Notes under the pieces: generated by a model
Told to the model about the DNA's origin: nothing
Seen by the model: only the letters and a program-made list of their open reading frames with translations
Databases searched by the model: none
Made by a program: the position numbers and the translations under genes
Shown here: positions 4,718 through 5,327 of the stretch, one piece after another
Layout: the number at the start of each line of letters is the position of its first letter
Position numbering within the stretch: position 1 is the stretch's first letter
Origin: Actinomycetota bacterium
Lineage (GTDB): Bacteria; Actinomycetota; Actinomycetes; Actinomycetales; Actinomycetaceae
Length of the DNA stretch: 5,327 nt
Assembly: GCA_019425105.1 (NCBI GenBank)
Contig: JAHYYD010000159.1
Location: 1-5,327, forward strand
Reading direction: 5' to 3'

Positions 4718-5327
4718 ATGCACGATCCCACCTTGTCTACCGCGCAGCATCGCGAGCTGATTGAGGCGCTGGCGCATAGTCATGTCCTCCCTCACGACAC
4801 GCTTCCCGTCGAGGAGTGCCTGGGTCGCCGCCTGGCGGTCGACGTCCGCTCGTTGATCCCGCTGCCGCCGTTCACGAACTCCGCGATGGACGGGTTCGCG
4901 GTGCGTCGCGAGGACCTGGCGGGCGAGGGCCCGTGGACCCTGCCCGTCGCCGGTGATATTCCGGCGGGCGACACCCGCGACAATCGCCTTGAGGCGGGGC
5001 AGGCGTGGCGCATCATGACGGGCGCCCCCATCCCGGCTGGCGCGGATACCGTCGTGAAGGTCGAGCAGACGGATCATGCGGCGGGCATCGCGCAGGTGCC
5101 CGAGACGGTGGAGATCCGCGTTGCCCCGAAGCTGGGCGAGAACGTGCGTGTTGCCGGCGAGGCCCTCGCGGCTGGCTCCCCGGTCCTGGAGGCGGGACGC
5201 GTCCTGGATGGGGCGGCGCTGGCGGCCGCGACCTCGGTCGGGCACGGCACCCTGACGGTTCTGCCCCGGCCCCGCGTCATCGTCGTGTCGACGGGCACGG
5301 AACTCAAGCGCGCCGGCGAGGCCCTCG
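4718..5327 (+). CDS. moeA: Molybdopterin molybdenumtransferase MoeA, N-terminal half (cut by window edge)
   Basis: The frame from ATG 4718 is open to the window end, giving 203 residues of a protein usually about 400 long. MoeA inserts molybdenum from molybdate into the dithiolene of adenylylated molybdopterin, the final common step of Moco synthesis in the cytoplasm. Seen in order: an N-terminal helix with HRELIEALA (11-19), LPVEECLGRRLAVDV (29-43), PPFTNSAMDGFAV (50-62), IMTGAPIPAGADTVVKVEQT (99-118), GENVRVAGEALAAG (140-153), and PRVIVVSTGTEL (185-196), where the MoaB/Mog-like MPT-binding domain begins. From memory of the family, D58 in SAMDG corresponds to E. coli MoeA Asp59 and T101 to Thr100, both functionally important. 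The start matches the family N-terminus and is preceded by a leaderless-type -10 box. Its Moco partner moaA lies over 3 kb away on the other strand, with the dehydrogenase and the repeat-flanked gene between. Confidence 0.94.
   Translation, partial: MHDPTLSTAQHRELIEALAHSHVLPHDTLPVEECLGRRLAVDVRSLIPLPPFTNSAMDGFAVRREDLAGEGPWTLPVAGDIPAGDTRDNRLEAGQAWRIMTGAPIPAGADTVVKVEQTDHAAGIAQVPETVEIRVAPKLGENVRVAGEALAAGSPVLEAGRVLDGAALAAATSVGHGTLTVLPRPRVIVVSTGTELKRAGEAL

Noticed and set aside
4436..5245. Minus-strand open frame of 269 codons
   Set aside because: It runs antisense through the moeA coding region, whose plus-strand product has clear family motifs, and continues into repeat copy 3.

Overview
The window looks like chromosomal DNA of a high-GC actinobacterium. 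The coding DNA is strongly G/C-rich (45 G/C of 60 in 2281-2340), the intergenic DNA is much poorer in G/C, and several genes seem to start without a Shine-Dalgarno sequence. A nitrate/nitrite transporter beside molybdenum-cofactor (Moco) genes suits a nitrate-respiring actinomycete such as Schaalia/Actinomyces. That genus guess is inference; no rRNA or other marker is present.

Layout. On the minus strand lie the start of a NarK-type nitrate/nitrite transporter (1-293, cut by the window edge) and a complete moaA, GTP 3',8-cyclase (518-1582), separated by an AT-richer 224-bp regulatory gap. Across a 177-bp divergent region a complete zinc-binding medium-chain dehydrogenase runs on the plus strand (1760-2800). 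A 575-bp non-coding stretch follows, holding a 14-bp-stem terminator and two copies of a 111-bp repeat. Next is a 338-residue protein with an AbiEi-like N-terminal part and a PD-(D/E)XK (DUF559/Vsr-like) nuclease C-terminal part (3376-4392). A third repeat copy follows it (4441-4551), then the first half of moeA, molybdenum insertion into molybdopterin (4718 to the window end).

Function. MoaA performs the first step of Moco synthesis and MoeA the last metal insertion. NarK would import nitrate for (or export nitrite from) a Moco-dependent nitrate reductase, which probably lies outside the window. The dehydrogenase has no evident tie to this pathway. The nuclease-like gene is compositionally different, is enclosed by direct copies of the 111-bp repeat, and looks like an accessory insertion splitting the Moco genes.

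Main points of interest are the 111-bp repeat, whose two pairing arms are invariant in all three copies; the accessory gene it encloses; a shared TANNNT-N6-ATG arrangement (probable leaderless transcripts) before moaA, the nuclease-like gene and moeA; and a perfect 12-bp palindrome in the AT-rich promoter region of the nuclease-like gene.
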